The notes below the pieces were generated by a model. That model was given only the letters and a program-made list of their open reading frames with translations. It was not told the DNA's origin and ran no database searches. A stretch of DNA of 64,000 nucleotides. It comes from Brachypterus glaber. Its lineage: Eukaryota > Arthropoda > Insecta > Coleoptera > Kateretidae. Both the position numbers and the translations under genes were made by a program. Positions 1 to 10,800 of the stretch are shown one piece after another (position 1 is the stretch's first letter; the number at the start of each line of letters is the position of its first letter). The DNA is taken from NCBI GenBank assembly GCA_958510825.1, contig OY294047.1, positions 45,925,365-45,989,364 on the forward strand, written 5' to 3'.

Positions 1-513
1 TTTTTCTGCGGCTGTAACGACAGTTACCATGGAATTACCCTGTTACATTTTCGAGAAATTTAAAAATTTTGAAAAAAAAAAAAAAAATCATATTTTCGAA
101 ACGGGGCGTTTTGAAAAAAATTCCGTGGAGGTTTTTCTCTAAAATCGGTGGGCTACACAAAAAAAAAATAAGCAACCAAATCCGTGACCCAAGCCCTCAG
201 CCCTGTCTGAATCGGCGCGGATATCATCTAGTACCTACTCAAACACCTTGATTGTAATAAGTATTTTAGTATTACAAAGGGAGAAGCTTTAACAAATTTC
301 GGTTAAATCTGCCTAGAAATAGCGTTTTATTGTGATATATGTTTTATTAAAATTAAACAAAATGAGAAAATAATAAAACGTTTACTAAAAAAATGTATCA
401 CAGAAAAAAAAAAAAAAAAACTACAGTAGGAACTACATGTACATATTATGTATGTACATAGAAAATACTATAAACACAAAGCTACCTTTGCGACTATAAA
501 GGTACACAATTTC

Positions 514-3500
514 TTATAGTAGATCAATGGGGTGTGAAGGGTGGCCTTTTAGTTCCCAAATGGTGGCTGATAGTCTCTTTATTTGTTCCAAAATGCAAGA
601 TGTGGTTATAAGGCCCAAATGTATGCAGAATAGTTCGTAACATCGGATCTTGTTGGGCGCCGTTTTTGGAAAGTACAGTTCCGTCAGTTTTCTACAAAAA
701 TAAAAAGTATAAAGGGTTATTATTTTAAATTAAAAAATCTGACGCTTGTTTTTTTTTAATTGTAAATTTATTTATAAAAAAACGTAGGTACACTAATTTA
801 ATTATAAGAAACCCTTATAACTCAAAATTGTATTGATATACAGGGTTATTCTATTAAATGGTACACCCCCCGTAACTTTGGAACGGAATGAGATATAAAC
901 TTCAAATTTAGAATATTTATATCACACTTAGGGTCACTTGATCAGTTGTTACTTTGTCTAGTGTTTTGGTGGTTAGCTGTTTGGGTTTCTGGTAGTTTTC
1001 GCCTAAAAAACCCCAAACCAACCAACCACCAAAACACACTATCACACAAACTAGACAAAGCAACAACCAATCGAGTGACCCTACTATCACTTGCCATATT
1101 TTTCAATTTTTTATTCAGTAAGGTGGCGCCAGGGGGAAAATATTTTAAATAGCACCCTATGTGATACGTAATTTTAAAAAGCTTGAAATTCTATACTTAA
1201 CTGTGTAACTATTTATATTTTAATATTTTTTTTTGAAGATTTTTTTTCTTCAAAATTATTGAAATTTTAATATTTTGTGCATAAATATTGAAAGTTTTAC
1301 ATGAAAATGATAAATAACACCTATCTACGGGCATGTTTTTCGCTCCGCTAAATACGAATTTCAAGTCAGTTTAGGCCGTCCACCCTTCAATTTCGAGTAA
1401 AAAATTTTTTTTCTTGCCAAAACATCGAATTTTCGCTATTTTTTGGGTTTTTTGCAATTTACTCGAAATTGAAGGGTGGACGGCCTAAACTGACTTGAAA
1501 TTCGTATTCAGCGGGTCGAAAAACATGCCCGTAGATAGGTGGCGCCCGGTGTACAGACAATTTTTTTTTTTGTGTGCCAGTGTAATTAGTCTTAACATGA
1601 TAATACACCATGTATTAACTATTTTGACCTTTTTGCGCAAAATTCCAAAAATTAATTTTTTTAACCCTTTAAGTGTTGGTGGTCCCTATATGGACCACCT
1701 TCTTTTAGGGTCATAGTAGGCTAAACGGTTGCATGATTTTCACCTTTAGAGATAGTTCAGGATATTAAAAGTCGATGTAGTACTGTGTTAGACTACTTAT
1801 TGCGCATGCTACTTCATAATAATTTACATAACTTTTTTAATTATAAAGTACTATAAGAATAATTTAAATAGTACAATACAAAAAACTAACAAAATCTAGT
1901 ACTTACTGTATTTTACCATAGACGCTTTTTGTCAAAAGTTTAATCCAACTTTTAAAATGTCAGAATGATAAGATGTAAAATTTACTATTTCAATGCCTCC
2001 CTTGATAAAACCTATTAATGCTTTGAAAAAAAAATCGGCAGCATTGTATTCATTATTTTGACCTTTTTGTGTAAAATTTCCAAATTATTTTTTTTTTAAT
2101 ATTGAAAATTTCAATAAAAAAAAAATTAAAAAAAATATTAAAAAATAAATGGTTACTGAGATTAATCTAAGTAATCAGTTGTATGGAAAGTAGCTTAAGT
2201 AAACTTACTGATAAAAATTGTCACACAATATTCCCGGCAGGGGAAGATTAGTTGTAGATACAAGCGTTGGTTTTATAGGAAGTCCACTGGGATCCTCAAA
2301 CCACATAAAATAGGCATAACTGAATGAGACATCCTTCCATATCAAGGACAAATTTCCTTCCTGTAGATGGTTTCTTGCAAAACTAATCATTTGCCAAATC
2401 TAAAACATTGAGAATGACAATACTTTTAAAAAATTCTGAACATTTTATCAAAAATCGCATTTTACCAAAGATATAGATTTTCGAAAAAAGATTTTTTTAT
2501 TTTCGCCTTTTTGAAAAAGGTTTTTATATCTTATCTTTTCAGCTGCAAAAATTAGTATTGATTGCGTTGAGTTTAACCCTCAAGTAACTCAAGTTTCATA
2601 GTAGCCTTTTTTTGTACATTGATGGTCCCTAAAGCCGAATAATTTATTTAAAGGTCCATGTGGGATAAATATACTCTTTTAGTCTACACTGTGCTGCACC
2701 AGCCAGCTTAAGTAGTTCAGGCAGGGCCGTAGCTATGGGGGGGATGGGGGGAGCCTCCCCCCCACCTATCTTGAAATCAAAAAAGTATACTTGGATTAAA
2801 AACATAAAAGTTGCATACTTCATGGGTTAAAAATAAATAAAATAATAAATTTTTAATTTTGGGAAAAAAAAGTTTTAAATTTTATGGCTTAAAAATATAA
2901 AAGTTGGGATTTTTAAACCTTAGAATATTTTTTTTTGCATATTTCATGGATTAAAAATATAAAAGTTGCATATTTTTTCATGGGATAAACATAATAAAAT
3001 AATACATTTTTAATTTTGAGAAAAAAGTGGTAAATTTCATGTAATAAAAATATAAAAGTTGGGATTTTCAAAAAACTTGCATATTTCGTGGATTCAAAAT
3101 ATAAAACTTGCATATTTCATGGGTTAAAAATAATAAAATTATAAATTTTTAATATTGTGAAAAAAGTTGTAAACTTCATAGATTAAGAAATATAAAAGTA
3201 AGGATTCTCTAAATAACTTAACCAGAAGGTGTAATTTGATAACTTTTTTTTTTGAGAAAGGATGGGACTTTTTTTTTTAGTCATGAACTTTTTTTTGAGT
3301 GTTGAGAAAGGGTGGGACTTTTTTTGAACTTTTTTTTGCCGAGGAAAAAAGTTGTGTTTTTAGGCTAAAAAAAGTTGTAATTTTTGATCTCCTCCCCCCA
3401 CCAAATCTCCTACGGCCTTGAGTTCAGGGTAAATATTTCAGTGCACATGAGACTACGAGAGACCTGCAAAGGTTAAAACAACTCACTTTTTTCTTGTTGA

Positions 3501-6500
3501 ACATATTTTCATCTAATGTGGGTGCTGTCATTCTGTGGTTAGTGCGATCAACATAAATAAAATGTACCAAACCAGGAAACTCCTCTAAATACTTATTCAT
3601 GGTTAGGGAATCTCTAGTTCAAAGTAATTAAGGATAAAACTATAACATTTCTAAACAATCAAAAAATGTTATAATTTTGAATTTTCTTCAAAACTACGAT
3701 TCTAAAATCATAAACTCAAATGATAGAGATGATATCATTTTTTTCGTGTTGAACCCCTTGGCAAGTGCAAGGAAAGAAAGGAGTTATAACATTATAATGA
3801 TTTAAAAACTTTTATACTATTGGTCACAACTTGCATACCATAAACCCCACCATGTACTGACCAAAGAATTTAACAAATGATGCTGAAAATTAAAATTTTG
3901 TGTAAAAGGATATGATCCAAGCGAAAAATTTCTTATGCTCTTGACGGTAAGAAACTCAACAAAATTCTCCAGCTGATCTTTGACTATTTCACTTGCTGCT
4001 AGTACATATTTTTCACTTGACCTTATAATACTATCGTCAATACTCGTCAACTTTAACAAATCTTTTAAATCCTCCATCAAACCAAGTGCCATAGTTTCAG
4101 CCCTTAGCAACGCCCCATCTGAAGAATTTTTCAAATACTCTTGGTATTTCTTTCTGATATCGCCCCATTTTTTCATTATTTGTTTATGAGTGACTTCTAT
4201 TTTACTGTTTTTGTTCTTTTTTAGACTATCATTAAGTTTTTTAGTGGCGATTTCCAGGTTTTCTAATGCTGGTTGCATTACAATTTTGTCCCTTTGAACT
4301 TGGACAGCTTGCATAGTATGCAAATGACAAAATGTTTCATATAAACTCGAAGCGACCGCTGCATTTCCAACTTGCAGTAAATAAATTAAGTACACCCCTG
4401 TGGTTATGGGAATAATATGTACAACATGGGGTAGACATTTTGGTTGTACTTGAGGGCCTGAGAGTAATATTTGATAACTGGATATGTCAAGGTTTGTTGG
4501 CGCATTTTCATCCAAATACCTGTAGGTACTCTGACATAAGATCATTATAAATAGTATGTCTGTGGCTGATAGTTCTTTTGCATTTTGGCTAAAAAATAAA
4601 TCTAGGTTTTAAAATTTTATCTGAGGCAATCGCGCACAAAATAGAATTTAAACGCGTAAGATAAATATAGTGCGCACTTTAGGTTTTCTTTCAGGACATG
4701 AGAAGTAGAGCTCGCTCGAAAAATTGCACAATGAATTGGGGAATCTCAGTGAATTCATACAGAAAATTCCTTAGTTCAATGAACTCCATGACGGTTTACC
4801 TCTTGTTGAATCATATGTTGTTTGAACTGACAAGCAAACTATTCAAATATTCTTAGCGCCAGCGGAAACACATTTTTTGATGTCGTGAAAAAATCTAGAA
4901 ATGCCCTAAATTTTAATCAGTTTTTTTTGATTAATAATTTACCTTGAATATAATGACAAAAATTTGGTTTGGACCAATAACAAAGCATGTATTTTGTTGC
5001 ACTCTATTTGAGGAGCCAATTTGTCAACTGATGAACTTAATGCCTTGATACTTGCGGAACTGAGGTCTGAATTCACAATTAGTTGCTCTATGGCTTCCAT
5101 TCTGATAGCCTGATCATGTTCATATAATAAAACCCAACTGTCTATTAATTTGGTTGCAAGATCACATTTAACAGGATTTTCTTTAAGTCTAAAAAATTAA
5201 AAAAAAAACTGTAAGAAAATAAAATTCAATATTTTAATTCTACATCCTTATTGTAATAGGGATAGATCTTAATAGTTTATTTTTTTTAATATGCAATAAC
5301 TTAAAAACGAGTTGAGCTAAAGACAAGACAAATAGTAGGATTGTAGTTTCTGGCTGGGAATTCAGTGTATACTGACAGGGTGATCAGTAACTGCCATTTC
5401 AAAATTTAAAAGGTGATTCTACATCCAAAAATATGAAAAAAAGTTTCTATAAGGTTGGTCCGGAAATGAGCCCTATGGGAGCTATGGCCTTTCGAAAATG
5501 ACATATTGAATGGGGAACAAAAAAAAGCATCAATAAAATTTTAATGCTGCAGGGTGATTCTCTATTTAAAATCGAGAAAAAAAGTATTCTTCACCAAAAC
5601 ACCTAAATTTAATATTAAAGGAGTTATACCTTTTAATAAGTAAGGTTTTTGGTGGCACAAAATGTTACTTTCTTAATTGCATTTTTTTTTTAACCTGGTT
5701 GCTTCTACATGACATTTTTTATGTATTTTTACTCAAGGAATCCATATTTTTTACAAAAAAATCCACAAAAAAGTACACATAAAAAACTTTGGGGCAAAAA
5801 TGTGTTAACCCTAGTACATTTTTCCATCTAGGGACGCCTATGGATAAATTCAAAAAAATAATTTAACATAAACTTATTGCCCTTATTAATACTAGTACAC
5901 ATGAAAAAGCTCGTCACTGTAGCTTAAAGGATACCAGAGTTATTAATTAAAAACCTTATTTTTATTACAATTTTAAGTGGCTGTAGCTCCCTTAGGGCTC
6001 ATTTGTAGACCAACCTTTATAGGAACTTTTTTTGATATTTTTGGATGCAGAATCACCTCTTAAATTTTGACATGCCAGTTATTGATCACCCTGTATATAT
6101 ATTTTTTTTTTTTGAAAATTATTTTGTGTTTTATTACTTACTGATATACATCAGGCCCACATAAATATCTAACAACTGTAATACATACATTTATGTATCT
6201 TTTCATTACTGAAACCTCATAATTTCCAATAGTTATAAACAAATATCCCATATACTACAAAATAAAGTTTTTGGTTTAAAAAAACATTATGCATGGGATA
6301 TATTTTATGGACAATTTGATAGATGGTTAGTTAACAGTTAACTGTTATAGATTTTGTTACAAAAAAATAATTTTTTACTTTTTCACCAGGGTTTCCTTCA
6401 TAAAACATGTTTTATGCATGGGCGGATTTAGGGGGGGCCATGCCCTTCCCCCCCAGCTAGATATATTAGCATATAAATACCATCAAAATTATAATTTTGG

Positions 6501-7353
6501 TGAAAGCACATTTTTTTTCCTTATGGATTCCCCCCCCTTAAAATGAAATAAATCCGCTCCTGGTTCTATGTTAATGTGATCTGGCAGGTCCCTTAATTTA
6601 GGAGTGGACTAACCAGCTGCAGCTATATAACTGAGTTCAGTTTTAAAAGATGAAAACCCTATTTTTTTCTACTCAAATGAAACAACCACTTGGTTGTACA
6701 CTAAAATAGTTTTTCAATATCTACAATTAATAATTGTTAGTTATTAATTTTTGTGGGGAGACAGTACAGTATAGTATTTCAGGGGCCACTTATAAAGAGC
6801 CTTTCTAAAAGAGGGGACTAATGATTTTTTCCAATAAAGAATTAAAATAATACATAACAGGGCAGAATGTTATGATAGCTACTTGACCTATTAATATATA
6901 TTAATAAAGTACTTTATCTGTCTATCTACCACATATAAATAAATTGATTGGTAGTCAACATAGGGAGTGAAAAAAAAACTTTTGATCAGGATTATTATTG
7001 TGCGAGTTTAGACATACCTCATCAAAGTATATATTAAGACCCTCATCGCACTGAATAGATGTATATGTGTTTCCAAACTGGCAACTCATAATACGATGGG
7101 ATGTTATGATCGGAGAAAATATTTGAACCATTACATCTCCATCAATATAGTTATTCGAAGGCTAAAATAAATAAAATACAAATAACAGATTTATTAAATT
7201 GTTAGTATTAATGTAATATAATGTAAAAAGTCAAATTACCTCAGCCTGAAGCCCTTGGCTTACAGCAAACTCGGTTATATGTTCGATAAACTTTTTATTG
7301 TATTTTGTGTAAATGATATCATTTAAATTATCAAATATTAGTAAACACTCCAT
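514..7353 (-). CDS. HPS1: HPS1 homologue, BLOC-3 complex subunit (8 exons)
   Basis: HPS1 pairs with HPS4 to form BLOC-3, the guanine-exchange factor for Rab32/Rab38 in lysosome-related organelle biogenesis (established for the family). Coding exons on the minus strand: 7353-7240, 7161-7018, 6254-6142, 5188-4943, 4588-3914, 3613-3487, 2399-2209 and 691-514. All join in phase to about 595 aa (human HPS1 is 700). Human-like blocks: exon 4 [15 protein letters not shown], exon 5 FLTVKSIRN, exon 6 [16 protein letters not shown], exon 7 [10 protein letters not shown], exon 8 [16 protein letters not shown]. The N-terminal third is the longin-like region (family knowledge). The start ATG is the first in the exon and the stop TAA is at 514-516. 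Minus-strand AATAAA signals lie about 165-190 bp past the stop. The intron between exons 5 and 6 is unusual (separate entry), so the protein length there is uncertain by up to 7 residues. Intron 7 (692-2208) and intron 6 (2400-3486) are filled with repeats. Confidence 0.93.
931..1083. repeat. Hairpin-forming inverted repeat in HPS1 intron 7
   Basis: GGGTCACTTGATCAGTTGTT... at 931 is the near-complement of the sequence ending at 1083 (..AACAACCAATCGAGTGACCC), with a short centre near 1000. Weaker symmetry extends outward to about 838 and 1170 (CAGGGTTATTCT versus AGCACCCTATG), so the hairpin may be the core of a roughly 330-bp foldback element. Confidence 0.7.
1318..1543. repeat. Near-perfect foldback element
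   Basis: Two arms of about 85 bp: CACCTATCTACGGGCATGTT at 1318 is matched by its complement ending at 1543 (CATGCCCGTAGATAGGTGG), and the inner arms carry ACCCTTCAATTTCGAGTAAA and its complement. The loop is T-rich. The arms are almost identical, so the insertion is young. MITE-like, with no coding content. Confidence 0.85.
2718..3430. repeat. Inverted-ended element with internal tandem repeats
   Basis: Ends GGCAGGGCCGTAGCTATGGG (about 2720) and CTCCTACGGCCTTGAGTTCA (about 3405) are roughly complementary, followed inward by G-runs and C-runs. Inside, an AT-rich unit beginning TTGCATA(C/T)TTCATGGG is repeated about three times (near 2812, 2963 and 3107). Minus-strand ORFs here are repeat artefacts. 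Lies in HPS1 intron 6. Confidence 0.65.
3614..3913 (-). other. Probable U12-type (minor spliceosome) intron of HPS1
   Basis: No GT donor fits the end of exon 5. Instead the sequence at 3913 down to 3904 reads ATATCCTTTT, the classic U12 5' splice site, exactly where similarity to human HPS1 stops. Upstream of exon 6 a branch-like TCCTTAAT (about 3635-3628) is followed about 14 nt later by CTAG. Splicing there gives exon 6 starting at 3613, in frame (an AT-AG intron). Two other in-frame ends are possible: AC (exon starts 3601) and AA (exon starts 3592). The AA option gives [10 protein letters not shown], closest in length to human. From memory, human HPS1 also has an AT-AC intron, which would make this a conserved minor intron. 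Confidence 0.72.
5376..6093. mobile_element. Foldback element, family F1 (HPS1 intron 3)
   Basis: The left arm CAGGGTGATCAGTAACTG with GGTTGGTCCGGAAATGAGCC further in is mirrored by the right arm (GGGCTCATTTGTAGACCAAC, then CAGTTATTGATCACCCTG). Members of the same family occur at 19631, 28151, 30929, 33222 and 56001. No transposase is visible, so it is non-autonomous. Confidence 0.82.
6418..6563. repeat. Short inverted-ended G/C-run element
   Basis: GGGCGGATTTAGGGGGGGCC at 6419 is mirrored by AAATAAATCCGCTCCTGG ending at 6563. It resembles the ends of other short elements in the window that start with (G)GCGGATT or CAGGGGC and carry G-runs. Lies in HPS1 intron 2. Confidence 0.55.
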
Positions 7354-7850
7354 TTTATTAATTCGGGCTTATTAAAGATTAAAACTTATTTAAAAATATA
7401 ATAGAACAATTATTTTGAAATAAAACCAAAAACATGAATGTTTACACTTGTTTATCTTATTTATTTCACTTCGAATATGTGATTTATCACATTTTAGTCC
7501 TATTTAAATAAAAATAGTAAATAAAGATTAAGTAATAAATCTTAAAACATGAACTTTAATACAGGAATGTTAGAAAATATAAAAACTCCGTAAAAAACAT
7601 AACCTCATTTAGATCAACAAATTTGACAGCAGCTGTCAAATTCAAGACAAAGCGGCGCACCGCAGTGTCAACAAACTGTCATAAACAATTATACGTGTCT
7701 TTGATTTAGTGAATGAAATAGGTCTTTTTAATAGAATTTTAACGAATTGTAGTGTTATTTCTATAAAAATATGTGCTAAAATTGCTATTTATCGCTAAAG
7801 ACCTTAATTTATCGCAAAAATTAATAATTAAGGAGGTTAATTATCAAAAA
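7354..7850. promoter_or_regulatory. Head-to-head intergenic region, probable bidirectional promoter
   Basis: This 497-bp gap separates the start codons of HPS1 (minus) and the KLHL gene (plus), so both promoters and 5' UTRs must lie here unless there are non-coding 5' exons elsewhere. It is AT-rich with one GC-richer patch around 7650-7670 (GCGGCGCACCGC). An inverted GTGATTTATCAC motif sits near 7480. I see no unambiguous TATA box. A two-codon upstream ORF, ATG TGC TAA at 7771-7779, precedes the KLHL start codon. Confidence 0.6.
7771..7779 (+). promoter_or_regulatory. Two-codon upstream ORF in the KLHL leader
   Basis: ATG TGC TAA lies 71 bp upstream of the main start codon, in the same frame offset as the leader and ending before it. 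If the transcript starts upstream of 7771, ribosomes would meet this minimal ORF first, which can dampen translation. Whether it is transcribed is not known. Confidence 0.4.
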
Positions 7851-10800
7851 ATGTCTGTAAGCGGAAGTTTAAGTAGTCCAAGTAAAGAATCCGTGAGTAT
7901 AAATGGTAGCATGACAGGAAGTGATAACAATCTACCCAGAGACTGCAGCAGAATCTCTTTGTTTTCTGCTGGCTCGACTGCTTCACAAGATGAACACTTT
8001 CGAAGTGAAGGGCATGCTGAACACAGTTTGTTGTGTATGAAGAATTATTTGCAAGCAGGGAAATTGTGTGATATTACTTTAATTGCTGGGAGTAATGGGA
8101 AAAGAGTACAGGCTCATAGGTATGTATGATGTTTAGTAAAAAATTGGGGGAGGTATTAAATAGCTCGATACCTACTACTCGATTGGATTGAAGTTTCTGA
8201 AAGTAAAATAGATGGTTTTGTATGAAACTGGAAATGATTTTTATCTGAGCAAGAATTTTTAGCCTTCGATCAATAATAACTTATATTAATAGGCTAGTTA
8301 TGCCCGAAAAGTTTTCTTCTTTGTCCCCAATTCTTAAACCCCAATATTAATTATATTTAATATGACATTTATGAATTCAGTAAAAAAAAATTTTTAATCT
8401 GATTCTGATTTAAAAGTTATGAGGTTCTCATACAAACAGATAAATGGACAGACTGATTTTTTTGTTATTCCCACTTGTTTTTCACTATTCATGTTTCACT
8501 ACATTTTAAATCCAAAATTATATTTTTTAGTCTATTTTAATAGTGTATGTTGTCATTCTCCATTAAAAAAAAAAATACAAACCAACAAAATAATACTTTC
8601 CCCTATAGGTTTAGGTTCATTAAAATCAAAAACGAAAAAAAAATAAAAAAACAATTAAAAAAAAAAATCTAAAAAATTTTCATTTAAAAAAAAAATTAAG
8701 TTTATTTTTTCGTAAAAGGAAAAATAAATTGAAAATAATGTTTTTGAAAAAAATTGTTTTTACCCCATTTTACACCCTTACCCAACTCGATTTTTATCAA
8801 AAACAATCCCAGCCTAGAACTTACAGTCCAAATTTGAAGTCTTTAGCCTAAAGCGTTCTTGAGTTATCATGGTCACAAATTCCCGGACACACAGACCGAC
8901 ATTCAGGATTTTTTTTTTGCGGAAATTTTATTTATTGGATATAAAACATTAATAAACTTAAAAAAAGCAATAAACATTTTTCAGTTTTTTTTTACAAATG
9001 TAAGGCTTATCTTGGGGAAAGTAAAATCATATGCGTCATAAATATAAAATATTTATAATCAGTTATTTATAAAGAATGAACCATCAAAGGGGCCACAAAA
9101 GTATTAAAGGGGGCCGTGAACCTATTAAAGCGGGGTCTGTTTAGTAAACATTTGTTTAATTTCTCTATAAAATCAAATAGGGCCCTTTTCATTCCTTTTT
9201 TTTATGATGAACCTTTTCTAAAAAAGCAGAAGCCCATTTTGTCCTTTTTAAAGCGGGCCCTACACTAGGAAATCATCAAGGGTCCTTCTAAGGGAACATT
9301 CAAAAAGCCAAAATATAAGATCTATACAGCCTTTGATAACGTGGAAACCGGGATATGAAGTGTATGAATTTTGGTACAATTTGCGTTACTTAATACTTGA
9401 ACGTTTCCTAAACTTTAAGTGGGGCCCGGGCCAGACCGCCCGTGGTATTTACAGTAATACAGTGTCACAGATTTTATACTGCAGATTTTACGCATTTCAG
9501 GTTGGTACTATCGGCAGCAAGCGAATATTTTTCAGCAATGTTCACGGGAAATTTACGGGATTCGGGAGAATCAGAAATCACTTTGGGAGACGTTAGTGGT
9601 GACGTACTCCAAGCCGTCGTCAATTATTGCTACACAGGGTCTATAGAAATCCGAGAAGACAACGTGGAGACGTTGCTAGCAACTGCTTGTTTGATGTTGC
9701 TGCATGAGGTAGGTACCTGAAGATGTCCTTAGAATCAGTCTCCAGGGCATTCATTTGGATACCAGTATTCTAAGTCTTGGATTGACAAGTTTTGCTTGAT
9801 TGAGGGTTTCTATAATCTCAGGCCTGTAACTGGAAAAAAAAATCCAGTATTATTATTTTTTAACATAGGGTAGCTTCTGTTTTAACTTGAGCACCCCCTG
9901 TGGGGGGTGCTTAGAGATGATTTCGCCGGAGGGTGCTCAAAATCAGTTCAGGGGTAGTTACCGCCCCCCCCCCCCCTAGTTACGGGCCTGTATAATCTGG
10001 AACCCTGGAGAACTGATGGGAATTTAAACACTCGCCTGAAATTCCGGATTTCAAATTTGACTTACTTTTCCTGTGGTCCAAAATTCTTATGTTTAGCTCA
10101 AAAAGTTCTTAAGTCATTGTGCTTACAATTGTCTTTTTTTTTCGACAAAAACGTCACAAATACAAGGCTTCCCATATTTTTTTAATTTTAAACAGGAAAA
10201 CAATAGTAATTCAACAAACCCTCTTCTTGCCGATTTTAGGTAGTAGAAGCTTGCTCCAGGTTCCTAGTACAGCAGCTTCACCCAAGTAACTGTCTTGGAA
10301 TAGCCGTTTTTGCCGAGCACCAATCCTGCACGAGTCTACTAACAGAAGCCAACGCTTACACCAGTCAACACTTCATGCTGGTGATAAAAAATCAGGAATT
10401 CCTGCAACTGAGTGTTCAGCAGATGATCAGTCTGTTTTCTAACGATGATCTGAATGTCAGTTCTGAGGAGCAGATATTTCACGCTTTGATGAGCTGGATT
10501 AACCACGATTGTGCCGGTAGGAGGGAGAATATTGGTGTGTTGCTGGGTTTGATCAAGCTACCGTTGCTCAGTCCTTCGTTTTTGACTGACCACGTAGAAC
10601 CAGCAGTAGGTAAGTCATGATTGTACAATATTGTACAATATTTTATTCTGCTTTTATGAGGTAGAAAAATATTAATAATGCATAAATTATACTTATATTA
10701 GTGATAACTAATCTGAATTTAAAACTGCAAATTAAGTCACTTTTAACATTTATGTGACAGGGTTTTTAATCTTGGTATATTCTCAAAGAACGCAATTATA

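Noticed and set aside
58..420. Short poly-A-rich ORF near the left edge
   Set aside because: Low-complexity Lys-rich translation with no splice or family support.
2205..4545. Separate small minus-strand genes of 61 and 242 codons
   Set aside because: Both are exons of HPS1 (with intron read-through at their ends), joined in phase with the flanking exons.
7773..7850. N-terminal extension of the KLHL protein upstream of 7851
   Set aside because: The extended frame begins with GTG, not ATG, and the first in-frame ATG is at 7851 with a good context.
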